From a virus: a stretch of DNA of 64,000 bases. How positions within the stretch are numbered: position 1 is the first letter of the stretch; each line of letters starts with the position of its first letter. The position numbers and the translations under genes are program-made. The DNA lies in the IMG/VR virus record IMGVR_UViG_3300025133_000030, positions 62,001 through 126,000 of that record. One strand, given 5' to 3'. Of this stretch, positions 21,874 to 28,937 are shown piece after piece. The notes beneath the pieces are model-generated. The model saw nothing but the letters and a program-made list of their open reading frames with translations. It searched no databases and was not told the origin of the DNA.

Positions 21874-22236
21874 ATGGTTATGATCAAAAAGAAGATTCCA
21901 GACTATAATAAAGGTAGAAACCACTACCAAAGTATATCTAAAAAACTAAGAAAAGAAAAAAAGATAGATACAAACTTTGAAGTTAAATTTTCTAGTCTAA
22001 CATTAGAAGAAATTATAGCTCTTAAGTTAGAATTGTCTGCCAGCATGGTAAGAGGTAAATTGTTTGGCCTACCTATAGCTTCAAATATCAATACCCTAAT
22101 TAAAGATTCCTTAATTAAATTTGCCCTCTCAGCTACAAATTCCCATAAAGAGGCCGCTAATCTTTTAGGTTTATCAGTTAGAGAATTAAAGCGCTTTATA
22201 AAAAAATATAAAGTAAATGAATATTTAGATCCCTAA
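21874..22236 (+). CDS. Fis-type helix-turn-helix protein
   Basis: 120 residues. The C-terminal LIKFALSATNSHKEAANLLGLSVRELKRFIKKYKV fits the Fis/HTH_8 domain (A-A-x-x-L-G-[LI]-S-x-x-x-L-x-R-x-[LI]-K-K). The N-terminus is basic (IKKKIPDYNKGRNHY). Probably a DNA-binding regulator or organiser. ATG 21874 or 21880. Confidence 0.75.
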   Translation: MVMIKKKIPDYNKGRNHYQSISKKLRKEKKIDTNFEVKFSSLTLEEIIALKLELSASMVRGKLFGLPIASNINTLIKDSLIKFALSATNSHKEAANLLGLSVRELKRFIKKYKVNEYLDP

Positions 22237-22264
22237 TTATAGTTATACTTAGGAGAGATTCATT

Positions 22265-22360
22265 ATGAAAAAATTAATACATAAATCAGTTACATTGTTA
22301 GATTCAGAGCATTGCTGCAGCTGTTGCGGATGTTGTGCATGCGAAAGTGGCTGCTGTTAA
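22265..22360 (+). CDS. Cysteine-rich microprotein, 31 aa
   Basis: MKKLIHKSVTLLDSEH then CCSCCGCCACESGCC: nine Cys in the last fifteen residues. AGGAGA lies upstream of the ATG. The density suggests a metallothionein-like metal binder; a modified peptide precursor is another option, but no maturase is near. Lies between the HTH gene and the tmRNA. Confidence 0.7.
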   Translation: MKKLIHKSVTLLDSEHCCSCCGCCACESGCC

Positions 22361-22371
22361 AGGAGAAGAAG

Positions 22372-22488
22372 ATGCCAAAATTTTATGGACAAAATAAAAA
22401 ACGAATAGATCCAAGGTATTTCTTAAATGAAACGCAAACCATCAAGCCATTGATAAACCGCCGCAACCTTGCTGGACCACGAAGGTAA
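22372..22488 (+). CDS. Small basic protein, 38 aa
   Basis: MPKFYGQNKKRIDPRYFLNETQ and so on, ending AGPRR. AGGAGAAGAAG precedes the ATG. Small proteins starting like this occur in marine phages (from memory). The gene runs into the GC-rich palindromic segment. Confidence 0.65.
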   Translation: MPKFYGQNKKRIDPRYFLNETQTIKPLINRRNLAGPRR

Positions 22489-22498
22489 TTTTCCGCGA

Positions 22499-22591
22499 GA
22501 CCGGTCATGGACAAGTCCGTCGACTGCCACCGCGGTGGGTCAAGATTTCGAGGCGCCTCGCCCTAGGTTGCCCCGATCGGGATTCCTCGAC
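22499..22591. repeat. GC-rich cluster of perfect palindromes
   Basis: Perfect palindromes in about 90 bases: GACCGGTC (22499), CCACCGCGGTGG (22527), CGAGGCGCCTCG (22549), CCTAGG (22562) and CCCGATCGGG (22572); also GGAC-AA-GTCC (22509). TCGAGG (22548) can pair with CCTCGA (22585). The stretch is far more GC-rich than its surroundings and non-coding. It ends just before the tmRNA promoter. Confidence 0.65.
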
Positions 22592-22599
22592 TAAAACTC

Positions 22600-22628
22600 T
22601 TGATCAATAAAGATTTTTATGCTATATT
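22600..22628 (+). promoter_or_regulatory. tmRNA promoter
   Basis: TTGATC (22600-22605), 17 bp, TGC-TATATT (22623-22628), placing the start about 10 bases before the tmRNA 5' end at 22640. Confidence 0.75.
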
Positions 22629-22639
22629 TAAAAAATAAT

Positions 22640-22943
22640 GGGGGTGAACAGGTATCGACAGGGTAAGGATAATAATACGTGCAAGGCTGTGTGAGTGAGG
22701 ACACAGTAAAAACACTCAAAACTATAAATGCCAATGATAACATTGAAATTTTCGAGGACTTTGCGCTTGCCGCATAGTTCTTGAGGAGGTTTCCAGATAC
22801 CTTCTTAATCGAACATCTGGATTTGTTATATTTTGTGATATATTTGGTGCTCAATGGCTGTCTAGGGCCAGATCTAGACTAATCTTGTGAATGACGTGTT
22901 ATTTGAGATGTTCTGGACGCGGGTTCGACTCCCGCCACCTCCA
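22640..22943 (+). ncRNA. ssrA: Transfer-messenger RNA (tmRNA)
   Basis: 5' GGGGGTG (22640-22646) pairs with CACCTCC (22936-22942); discriminator A at 22943. GAACAGGTATCGACAGGG resembles the conserved tmRNA 5' domain, and GCGGG-TTCGACT-CCCGC is the T arm. The tag frame (22730-22777) encodes ANDNIEIFEDFALAA then TAG; the ALAA end is the usual protease signal. CCA is not encoded (CTA follows). It should rescue stalled ribosomes with a phage-specific tag. Confidence 0.92.
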
Positions 22944-23059
22944 CTAGTTTTAAAACTCCAAAAAATGTTCCGTTACCATACGTGTCAAATAGTTTTGGTT
23001 GCATATACGTTCTTCGATCTGTTTTTGTTTCTGAGGGAGATTAAATTATACAGTATATA

Positions 23060-23377
23060 ATGATACAATTGAATATGATCAATATATTATTAAGCATTAT
23101 GCTACTTGCTCCCGTGACCGCAACTTACCAATCGACCAAAGCCAAGGTTGTGCAAAACAAGAAACAAAAACAAAAACCTCGCCGATTAAAGAAGCGCTCT
23201 TATTACAAGAAATATAAGAATCGCAAACACAAAACAAGAAAAGTTTATCATCGAGCAAAGCCAAAACCCAAAGCAGTCAAACCAAAGCAGATCAAGAAAG
23301 CAATAAAAAGAAAACCCAATGAATACAATCGCATGATTGATCTCTGGGTGATTGATGTACTCAACAATAAATTGTAG
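23060..23377 (+). CDS. Secreted, highly basic small protein
   Basis: 105 residues from ATG 23060, or 100 from ATG 23075 (MINILLSIMLLAPVTATYQS, a signal peptide). The mature chain is dominated by Lys, Arg and Tyr (RRLKKRSYYKKYKNRKHK). No good binding site is near either ATG; GAGGGAGA is about 20 bases upstream. A polycation exported to the periplasm; target unknown. Confidence 0.6.
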   Translation: MIQLNMINILLSIMLLAPVTATYQSTKAKVVQNKKQKQKPRRLKKRSYYKKYKNRKHKTRKVYHRAKPKPKAVKPKQIKKAIKRKPNEYNRMIDLWVIDVLNNKL

Positions 23378-23452
23378 CTTCTATTACTCCACCTCCATCA
23401 AATTATCACACAACTGTTACGTATTTATGGGAAGAGTATATCTACATATAAT

Positions 23453-23743
23453 ATGAAACAGTTTTTGTTTATATTGTTGCTGCTCTTTTCTATTCCTGCA
23501 GCCAGTCATCCAAAATTTTGGTTTTCTAATAAAGCCGAGATAGGTTTTGGTAAAGTTTTTATCAACGAGACTGTGACTGTAAAAGAGGGTATTTTCACAA
23601 AAAATAGACTCGCGACCGGCCTAAAATTTAAAGTGTCTGATACTATCAGATATAAAACCTTCTATCTTCTAGAAAATAAACGGAAAAATAACTGGGCAAA
23701 AGACCACTTCCTAGGGGCTATGCTTGAGTTTAGACTTAAATGA
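23453..23743 (+). CDS. Secreted protein resembling a DUF2490 fragment
   Basis: 96 residues. MKQFLFILLLLFSIPAASHP is a signal peptide. RLATGLKFKVSDTIRYKTFYLLENKRKNNW...FLGAMLEFRLK has the alternating pattern of outer-membrane beta strands as in DUF2490 proteins, but at less than half their length. Periplasm or outer membrane likely. Weak binding site. Confidence 0.6.
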   Translation: MKQFLFILLLLFSIPAASHPKFWFSNKAEIGFGKVFINETVTVKEGIFTKNRLATGLKFKVSDTIRYKTFYLLENKRKNNWAKDHFLGAMLEFRLK

Positions 23744-23789
23744 GCGACCACAGTTAGGTTTTTTTCATTCTTTGGTGACTAATTAAGGT

Positions 23790-25478
23790 ATGTCAAGATC
23801 ACATATACATGGCAAACAGATAAAAGATGATTCAATTGGGTCGGCGGATATAGCCACCGGATCTATTAAGGCTAGCGAACTACACGCAGAAGCCATTTCT
23901 GGCCAAACAATCATAACATCAACAGACACTTCGAATGATTATCTTTTAATTTTTGATGCAACGGACAGTACACTAAAAAAAGTGGCTGTGACTCATCTAG
24001 GTTTGGGAGGAAGTGGAATTTCACACGATGGCAGCACAGCAGACGGCGTTCTTACATATAAAGATTCGGACGAAGCCACCGTTGAATCTAATCTTACCTT
24101 TGATGGTTCTACCTTAACAGTTGCTGGTGATATATTGGTCAATCAATATATCAAACACGGCGGCGATGAAAATACGCTCATCAATTTTGCTGATGATAAA
24201 ATAATCCTCAAGGCGGGTGGTAAGGCATTCCTTACCTTAGAGGAAAAAGGTTCTGCACCCCACGAAATTACACTTAATGACGGAGCCAACAATATTGACT
24301 TTGTTATTAAGGGGAATGGTTCCAATGCAGGCAACCCCGGGGTGATGTTTGATGCATCTAATAACAGGCTAGGAATCAATGGAGTAGGTACTCCCTCTTA
24401 TGAACTAGATGTTGCTGGTGATATTGGACTTAATGAGTATATTTACCATAAAGGTGATGATGACACTTTTGTTCGATTTGAAACCAACAATATTAGTCTA
24501 TCAGCCGGCGGCACCGCAATGACTTATGATGGAACAGACTTAACTGTTCCGGGTGCTAGCAGTATTTATGTAGACAAAATAAGACGAGCATCAGATAGTA
24601 GTACTACTACAAAGATACTTCTCAATGACGAAGCAATTAAGTTATATGCCGGGCACTCATCAGACAACATCTGCACTATAGATTCCACTGGGCTAAAAAT
24701 AGACAATGGTAGTTTAGAGACGGCGACGATAGATTACACAGATGGCGACCTGTCTATGACCATCGCCGATGGGGGCAAGGTTACGTTTGCAGCCGGCTTT
24801 GACGTCGGATCCGATGCCGCTGGTGATATATTGTATCACAACGGCACCAGCTATGTTCGACTAGCTAAAGGTTCAGCAGATCAGGTATTAACTATGAATG
24901 ATGCAGCTACAGCGCCCAATTGGGAAACCACGTCCGGTGGTTCTTCAAACGAATATTTTCATTTTCACATTTCTGGCAGAGTTAAAAACTCTTCAACTAC
25001 GGGCCCCGTTGGGCATCTCGCCTACCCTTATAGTGCAAACGAATCAGATTGGTCTTATTCGATGGCTTCAATTATTTCAAGTTATTCGGACGGAGATGCA
25101 ACTTTTGTAGGCAGCTATGTTAATGCGATGTTGTATTGGACTATTGGTGTTGCTCCTGCGGCGATGGCTTTGACGTCTGCCCGCGTTGCTTATTATATGG
25201 CTAACGATAATATGACGGATGATTATATATGGGAGATTTGGAAAGCCACGCCTACAGATGGAACTTCATATAGCACGACTTTGACTTGGACCAGAATCGG
25301 CTCTTTAGATCATGGCGGAGATCCTGCTGCCACAACATTTTATGCAGCCAATGATACTTTTTCATCTGGAAACGACGTGGCTGCAGGGGACTTAATTGGC
25401 TTGACCGTTAGAAACGGCGATAGTTATACTAACAAATATCACGGATTCCACTTAGCAATGAGATTTACATATTCATGA
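23790..25478 (+). CDS. Tail fibre or virion surface protein
   Basis: 562 residues. MSRSHIHGKQIKDDSIGSADIATGSI is typical of phage fibre N-termini. Repeated units follow: FDGSTLTVAGDILVNQYIKHGGDENTLINFADDKIILKAGG is echoed by DVAGDIGLNEYIYHKGDDDTFVRFETNNISLSAGG about 110 residues later. The C-terminal domain is Ser/Thr/Tyr/Trp-rich and may bind the receptor. Confidence 0.8.
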   Translation: MSRSHIHGKQIKDDSIGSADIATGSIKASELHAEAISGQTIITSTDTSNDYLLIFDATDSTLKKVAVTHLGLGGSGISHDGSTADGVLTYKDSDEATVESNLTFDGSTLTVAGDILVNQYIKHGGDENTLINFADDKIILKAGGKAFLTLEEKGSAPHEITLNDGANNIDFVIKGNGSNAGNPGVMFDASNNRLGINGVGTPSYELDVAGDIGLNEYIYHKGDDDTFVRFETNNISLSAGGTAMTYDGTDLTVPGASSIYVDKIRRASDSSTTTKILLNDEAIKLYAGHSSDNICTIDSTGLKIDNGSLETATIDYTDGDLSMTIADGGKVTFAAGFDVGSDAAGDILYHNGTSYVRLAKGSADQVLTMNDAATAPNWETTSGGSSNEYFHFHISGRVKNSSTTGPVGHLAYPYSANESDWSYSMASIISSYSDGDATFVGSYVNAMLYWTIGVAPAAMALTSARVAYYMANDNMTDDYIWEIWKATPTDGTSYSTTLTWTRIGSLDHGGDPAATTFYAANDTFSSGNDVAAGDLIGLTVRNGDSYTNKYHGFHLAMRFTYS

Positions 25479-25494
25479 GAGGGTTGACTTAATA

Positions 25495-25740
25495 ATGATT
25501 ACTGGCAAGATTTATTCTAATGGATATTGGGACGGCCTCGAAGCTATATTTTTAAAAGACGACCCATCCCATCCCGGCTGGGTTTATGTTTTGGCCATGG
25601 AGCTACCTGACAGTTCAATATCTATAAATCATGCAATCGGTTCGAGAACTCTTTGTTTTCATGCTAAAATCGAAGCAGATACTCCAACTATACCTGAACT
25701 TGAAAACATTTCGTATATGGTTTATGTGAAAAAAACCTGA
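25495..25740 (+). CDS. Hypothetical protein next to the fibre gene, 81 aa
   Basis: MITGKIYSNGYWDGLEAIFLKDDPSHPGWVYVLAMELPDSSIS and so on. Mostly beta in character. It may be a fibre accessory or structural protein judging by position; family not recognised. Confidence 0.6.
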   Translation: MITGKIYSNGYWDGLEAIFLKDDPSHPGWVYVLAMELPDSSISINHAIGSRTLCFHAKIEADTPTIPELENISYMVYVKKT

Positions 25741-25773
25741 AAATGGACGAAGAATTTAAAAATTTGTTGAACA

Positions 25774-26382
25774 ATGATAAGAATAATCGGAAAAATACCG
25801 CACCGTATAACAGTGGCATGCTCTGGGGGAATCGACTCCATGGTAATATTACATTTTCTAATGCAGTCTCGCCGCCAAATCGACGTAGCCTTCTTTAATC
25901 ATGATACCAGTCACTCGAAAAAAGCGCAGAACTTTGTAAAAAAGTTCTGCGCTGAGCATAAACTTATTTTGACCATAGGTCGAGTCAAAGGAATGAAAGG
26001 GAAACGATCACTTGAAGAGTTTTGGCGAAATGAAAGGTACGCCTTCTTTGACAGTCTCGGAAGCGACTTTGTCATCACATGTCATCACTTAGACGACGTG
26101 CTTGAGACTTGGTTGATGTCTTCTTTCCATGGTACTCCAAAGGTAATTCCATACAACCGCAACCCAAATATTTATCGTCCGTTTTTACTAACAGAAAAGA
26201 GAAGTCTGATTTCTTATTGTGAAAAACACAAAATAGAATGGATAGACGACCCCTCAAACAAATCGGTAATACACGCTCGAAATCGAGTCCGCCACAATAT
26301 AATACCTGAAGTTTTAAAAGTGAATCCGGGAATTAGAAAAGTTATTCGTAAAAAACTCGTACAAATATATGATAAAGTCTGA
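25774..26382 (+). CDS. tilS: tRNA(Ile)-lysidine synthetase
   Basis: 202 residues, roughly the catalytic N-terminal domain only. PP-loop SGGIDS (17-22); ITCHHLDDVLETWLM (101-115); RPFLLTEKRSLISYC; DDPSNKSVIHARNRVRHNIIPEV (158-180) are all TilS signatures. TilS attaches lysine to C34 of tRNA-Ile(CAU) so that it reads AUA rather than AUG. A CAU tRNA follows 15 bases after the stop, its probable substrate. The C-terminal domains of bacterial TilS are absent. Confidence 0.9.
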   Translation: MIRIIGKIPHRITVACSGGIDSMVILHFLMQSRRQIDVAFFNHDTSHSKKAQNFVKKFCAEHKLILTIGRVKGMKGKRSLEEFWRNERYAFFDSLGSDFVITCHHLDDVLETWLMSSFHGTPKVIPYNRNPNIYRPFLLTEKRSLISYCEKHKIEWIDDPSNKSVIHARNRVRHNIIPEVLKVNPGIRKVIRKKLVQIYDKV

Positions 26383-26388
26383 TATTAT
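26383..26388 (+). promoter_or_regulatory. Extended -10 element before the tRNA
   Basis: TGA-TATTAT ends 9 bases before the tRNA. The -35 position (TACAAA, 26360-26365) is weak. The tRNA may be transcribed from here or with tilS. Confidence 0.4.
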
Positions 26389-26397
26389 ATAAACAAT

Positions 26398-26472
26398 GGG
26401 CCTTTAGCTCAATCAGGTTAGAGCATTCGACTCATAATCGACAGGTTCTCGGTTCAAATCCGAGAGGGCCCA
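26398..26472 (+). tRNA. tRNA with CAU anticodon, probably tRNA-Ile2
   Basis: 75 nt. Acceptor GGGCCTT/AGGGCCC, D arm GCTC...GAGC, anticodon loop CTCATAA, T arm CTCGG-TTCAAAT-CCGAG, discriminator A. CGACTCATAATCG in the anticodon arm matches E. coli tRNA-Ile2 as I recall it. C4-G69 and C5-G68, known TilS recognition pairs, are present. With tilS adjacent, Ile (AUA) is more likely than Met. CCA is not encoded (CTA follows). Confidence 0.9.
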
Positions 26473-26492
26473 CTAAATAAACAGGAGTTAAG

Positions 26493-27140
26493 ATGAGAGA
26501 TTATTTTTGGGGTTCGCAAGAAGAGATGATTTTTGAAGAACAATCACCAGAGCGAACTAAAAGCAGTTATTTTCCTTTTGAGAATAATACGTCAGAGGAT
26601 TTCAATAAAGTAGAATTTACCAGCAATCGGGTTTATTTTTATTCTAGTGTATCAAGGCCTAAAATCCTTCGCCTAAACAAGGCAATCACTAATTTAAACT
26701 CCAATCTACAGGCTAGGCAAATGGTCTACGGAGGAAGCGAGCCTGAGCCTATTAAGTTGCACATAAATAGCTATGGTGGATCAGTTTTTGCCGGCTTGTC
26801 TGCTGTTGATTATATTTTAACATCGAAAGTGCCTATACATACAATAATTGACGGCTGCGCTGCGTCTTCTGCAACTTTGATGTCCGTTGTTGGTTCACGA
26901 AGGTTTATGCATAGAAATGCATGCATGTTAATCCATCAATTATCGGGCCACATGTGGGGAAAATACCAAGACATGCAAGATGACATGAAAAACTCAGAAA
27001 TGTTAATGGATAAGATTAGGTCAATATACAAGACATACACAAGGGTACCCGAAAAGGAACTTGATGAAATGCTGAAGCATGATTTGTGGTGGAATGCAGA
27101 AACATGTTTGAAGTATGGTTTGGTCGACGAAATAATCTAA
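26493..27140 (+). CDS. clpP: ClpP-like serine protease
   Basis: 215 residues. KLHINSYGGSVFAGLSAVDYI and DGCAASSATLM place the catalytic Ser near 125; MLIHQLSG gives His 148; KHDLWWNAETCLKYGLVDEI supplies the Asp region. The N-terminal 40 residues are extra and not ClpP-like. Probably forms a ClpP-type barrel or modifies the host one; prohead maturation is an alternative role. AGGAG precedes the ATG. Confidence 0.88.
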   Translation: MRDYFWGSQEEMIFEEQSPERTKSSYFPFENNTSEDFNKVEFTSNRVYFYSSVSRPKILRLNKAITNLNSNLQARQMVYGGSEPEPIKLHINSYGGSVFAGLSAVDYILTSKVPIHTIIDGCAASSATLMSVVGSRRFMHRNACMLIHQLSGHMWGKYQDMQDDMKNSEMLMDKIRSIYKTYTRVPEKELDEMLKHDLWWNAETCLKYGLVDEII

Positions 27141-27142
27141 GT

Positions 27143-27334
27143 ATGCCTATATATCGTTGTAAATGTAGAAGTTGCAACTTTGAAGACGAAGTGCTGCTAT
27201 CTATGAAACAAAAGAGTCTTACTAAAGATGTAAGACAGTGCCCAAGATGCAATAAGGATGAGTTTAGATTTGTACTGGGTAAATCGTCCTTTAGATTAAA
27301 AGGTGAAGGCTGGTACAAAGATGGCTACACATGA
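27143..27334 (+). CDS. FmdB-like zinc-ribbon protein
   Basis: 63 residues from ATG at 27143. MPIYRCKCRSCNFEDEV and RQCPRCNKDEFRF give two CxxC knuckles; SSFRLKGEGWYKDGYT is the usual FmdB/Zn-ribbon_8 ending. Members are small putative regulators. A second such protein is at 48932. Confidence 0.8.
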   Translation: MPIYRCKCRSCNFEDEVLLSMKQKSLTKDVRQCPRCNKDEFRFVLGKSSFRLKGEGWYKDGYT

Positions 27335-27352
27335 GTGAAAAAGGAAAATAAA

Positions 27353-27631
27353 ATGATAACAATCGAAAAATCAGAGTCAATTTTAAGAGAAGTCTTTTCT
27401 GAAGAAGCTGAATTTATAGGTATAGAGTGGGATAACCATAGAGAATCACCATTTTTAGAAAATACGTTCCAAGTAACGTCAAGGATCTTATCAATTGACT
27501 CTTTAGTTAGGTTGCTGGAGCATCCAGACGTGAAAAACGCATATTTTCAACCTAGATATGCCCCACCAGACCCCCAGAAGCGCTTCGCCGCCGTCACCCT
27601 TCAATATCGATTATATATTCAATACAACTGA
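27353..27631 (+). CDS. Hypothetical protein, 92 aa
   Basis: ATG at 27353 with AAGGA upstream; GTG at 27335 is the alternative. MITIEKSESILREVFSEEAEFIGIEWDNHRE and so on, ending VTLQYRLYIQYN. No motif recognised. Confidence 0.6.
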   Translation: MITIEKSESILREVFSEEAEFIGIEWDNHRESPFLENTFQVTSRILSIDSLVRLLEHPDVKNAYFQPRYAPPDPQKRFAAVTLQYRLYIQYN

Positions 27632-27638
27632 AAACAAA

Positions 27639-27806
27639 ATGAAAAAAAAAGATAATAGCATCGACGAATTAAAGTTGATTATAGAAGAATTAGAAAAAGA
27701 TATATATTTAGCACAAGTATCTGGAAAGCCTTTTTTTGCGTCTAGACTGGCGATTATACGAGACAGGAAGCAGAAAAAGCTAGATTCTTGGATAAATCAA
27801 AATTAA
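27639..27806 (+). CDS. Small helical protein, 55 aa
   Basis: MKKKDNSIDELKLIIEELEKDIYLAQVSGKPFFASRLAIIRDRKQKKLDSWINQN: two helices, coiled-coil-like. No clear binding site. Faces the - strand protease gene tail to tail. Confidence 0.55.
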   Translation: MKKKDNSIDELKLIIEELEKDIYLAQVSGKPFFASRLAIIRDRKQKKLDSWINQN

Positions 27807-27815
27807 GTTTGAAAG

Positions 27816-28589
27816 TTATTCTGAATATTTTTTATTTAGCATCGTTTCATACCCCTCTTCGATGAAGGACATTGTTTCGTAATAATTTGAAATCAATGAT
27901 ACGTGGTTGAATTTCTGAGCCGTCGCGTACAATATCCCAACGAGAGCCATTTTTTCGTTGAGCACTCCACTACCAGAACTGCCTCCAATTGCAGGGATTG
28001 TCGTCATTGCATTCGGTCCACCGGGAATCATTCCACTGAACAGTCCCATTAGAATAGGAAAGGTTGGTGGGTGAAATATACCAACCGGAGCAGATAAGGA
28101 AATCACTTCTTCGCCAACTTTGGGAGGCCTTGAGGATATTTTCACTCCTTTGGTTTTGAGATTTGGTACATATAACATACAGAGGTCACGAGGGTCCATA
28201 TCCCCAGACGTCATAGAAATCACACTTCCAGTTTCAATTTCTCCTAAAATATTTTCAGCCTTTAATACTTTCTGAGCGCTTTCAATCGTCACAGCATATT
28301 TTCTATTCATAGAGACATAACACATATGTCCAGCAGTTAATATCACAGACCCTCCTTTATGCATTCCTATTGAAATTCCACTCCCAACAGAGGTAAAGGT
28401 GCTAATTTTACAGATGGTGTCTTTTTTACACTTATCTATTGAAAACATTCTGTGTATTTTTACGAAAGATTTGGTTGGTATTATTCTTTTTGTTTTTATT
28501 GGGCTATTATTATGCTTGTTATTCTTTATTGTGCAACTTGATAAAGAAATACATGCAAAAAACAGCACAAAGATTAGTAATTTATTCAT
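27816..28589 (-). CDS. Lipoprotein trypsin-like serine protease
   Basis: 257 residues and the only clear gene on the - strand. MNKLLIFVLFFACISLSSC is a lipoprotein signal (Cys 19). TAGHM (His 88), DPRDLCML (Asp 135) and IGGSSGSGVL (Ser 205) are the chymotrypsin-fold triad. An intact AGGAG precedes the ATG. Opposite orientation, own promoter and export signal suggest an independently acquired gene acting at the host envelope, perhaps altering receptors. Confidence 0.85.
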   Translation of the reverse strand: MNKLLIFVLFFACISLSSCTIKNNKHNNSPIKTKRIIPTKSFVKIHRMFSIDKCKKDTICKISTFTSVGSGISIGMHKGGSVILTAGHMCYVSMNRKYAVTIESAQKVLKAENILGEIETGSVISMTSGDMDPRDLCMLYVPNLKTKGVKISSRPPKVGEEVISLSAPVGIFHPPTFPILMGLFSGMIPGGPNAMTTIPAIGGSSGSGVLNEKMALVGILYATAQKFNHVSLISNYYETMSFIEEGYETMLNKKYSE

Positions 28590-28601
28590 GGATGCTCCTA
28601 T

Positions 28602-28660
28602 ATAATAACTATAGGAATACAGTTGTTTTTTTGTAAAAAACTATTCTCAATCTGTATGAT
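28602..28660. promoter_or_regulatory. Divergent promoters
   Basis: On +, TTGTAA (28631-28636), 18 bp, TATGAT (28655-28660) faces the 28673 gene. On -, a TTTACA-like -35 and TATAGT -10 with 18 bp spacing face the protease. Both are reasonable sigma70 matches in a short AT-rich gap. Confidence 0.5.
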
Positions 28661-28672
28661 CAAGGAAAAGTA

Positions 28673-28903
28673 ATGAAGACTCTTATAACAATTTTTGTTT
28701 TCTCTGCAGCAGGAAGCATAACAAACCAGACATCGAAACCAAACAATAACCCAGTCCAGATTGTTTCTCCAAGTGAAATTTCAATTCTAAAAAAGCAATT
28801 TTCATTCGAAGGCCAACTAAAAGTGACTCCGCACAACGAAGGTCAAGTAAAACCCGGTTCACAGTTTTATAACGTACCTACTGAGTGGGTAAAAGTAAAG
28901 TAG
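28673..28903 (+). CDS. Small secreted protein, 76 aa
   Basis: MKTLITIFVFSAAGSITNQTS is a weak signal peptide, followed by a Pro/Ser/Asn-rich linker and a beta-like end (FEGQLKVTPHNEGQVKPGSQF). AAGGAAA precedes the ATG. Divergent from the exported protease, so a possible partner. Confidence 0.55.
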   Translation: MKTLITIFVFSAAGSITNQTSKPNNNPVQIVSPSEISILKKQFSFEGQLKVTPHNEGQVKPGSQFYNVPTEWVKVK

Positions 28904-28937
28904 AAGCCTAGTTACTCTATAAGAAAGAGAGTTTAAC

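Noticed and set aside
23447-23452. TATAAT directly before the ATG at 23453 as a promoter
   Set aside because: Transcription would begin after the start codon; no -35 at a proper distance.
25743-25900. ATG-initiated 52-codon frame MDEEFKNLLNN overlapping tilS
   Set aside because: No binding site, and it covers the start of tilS in another frame; low-complexity product.
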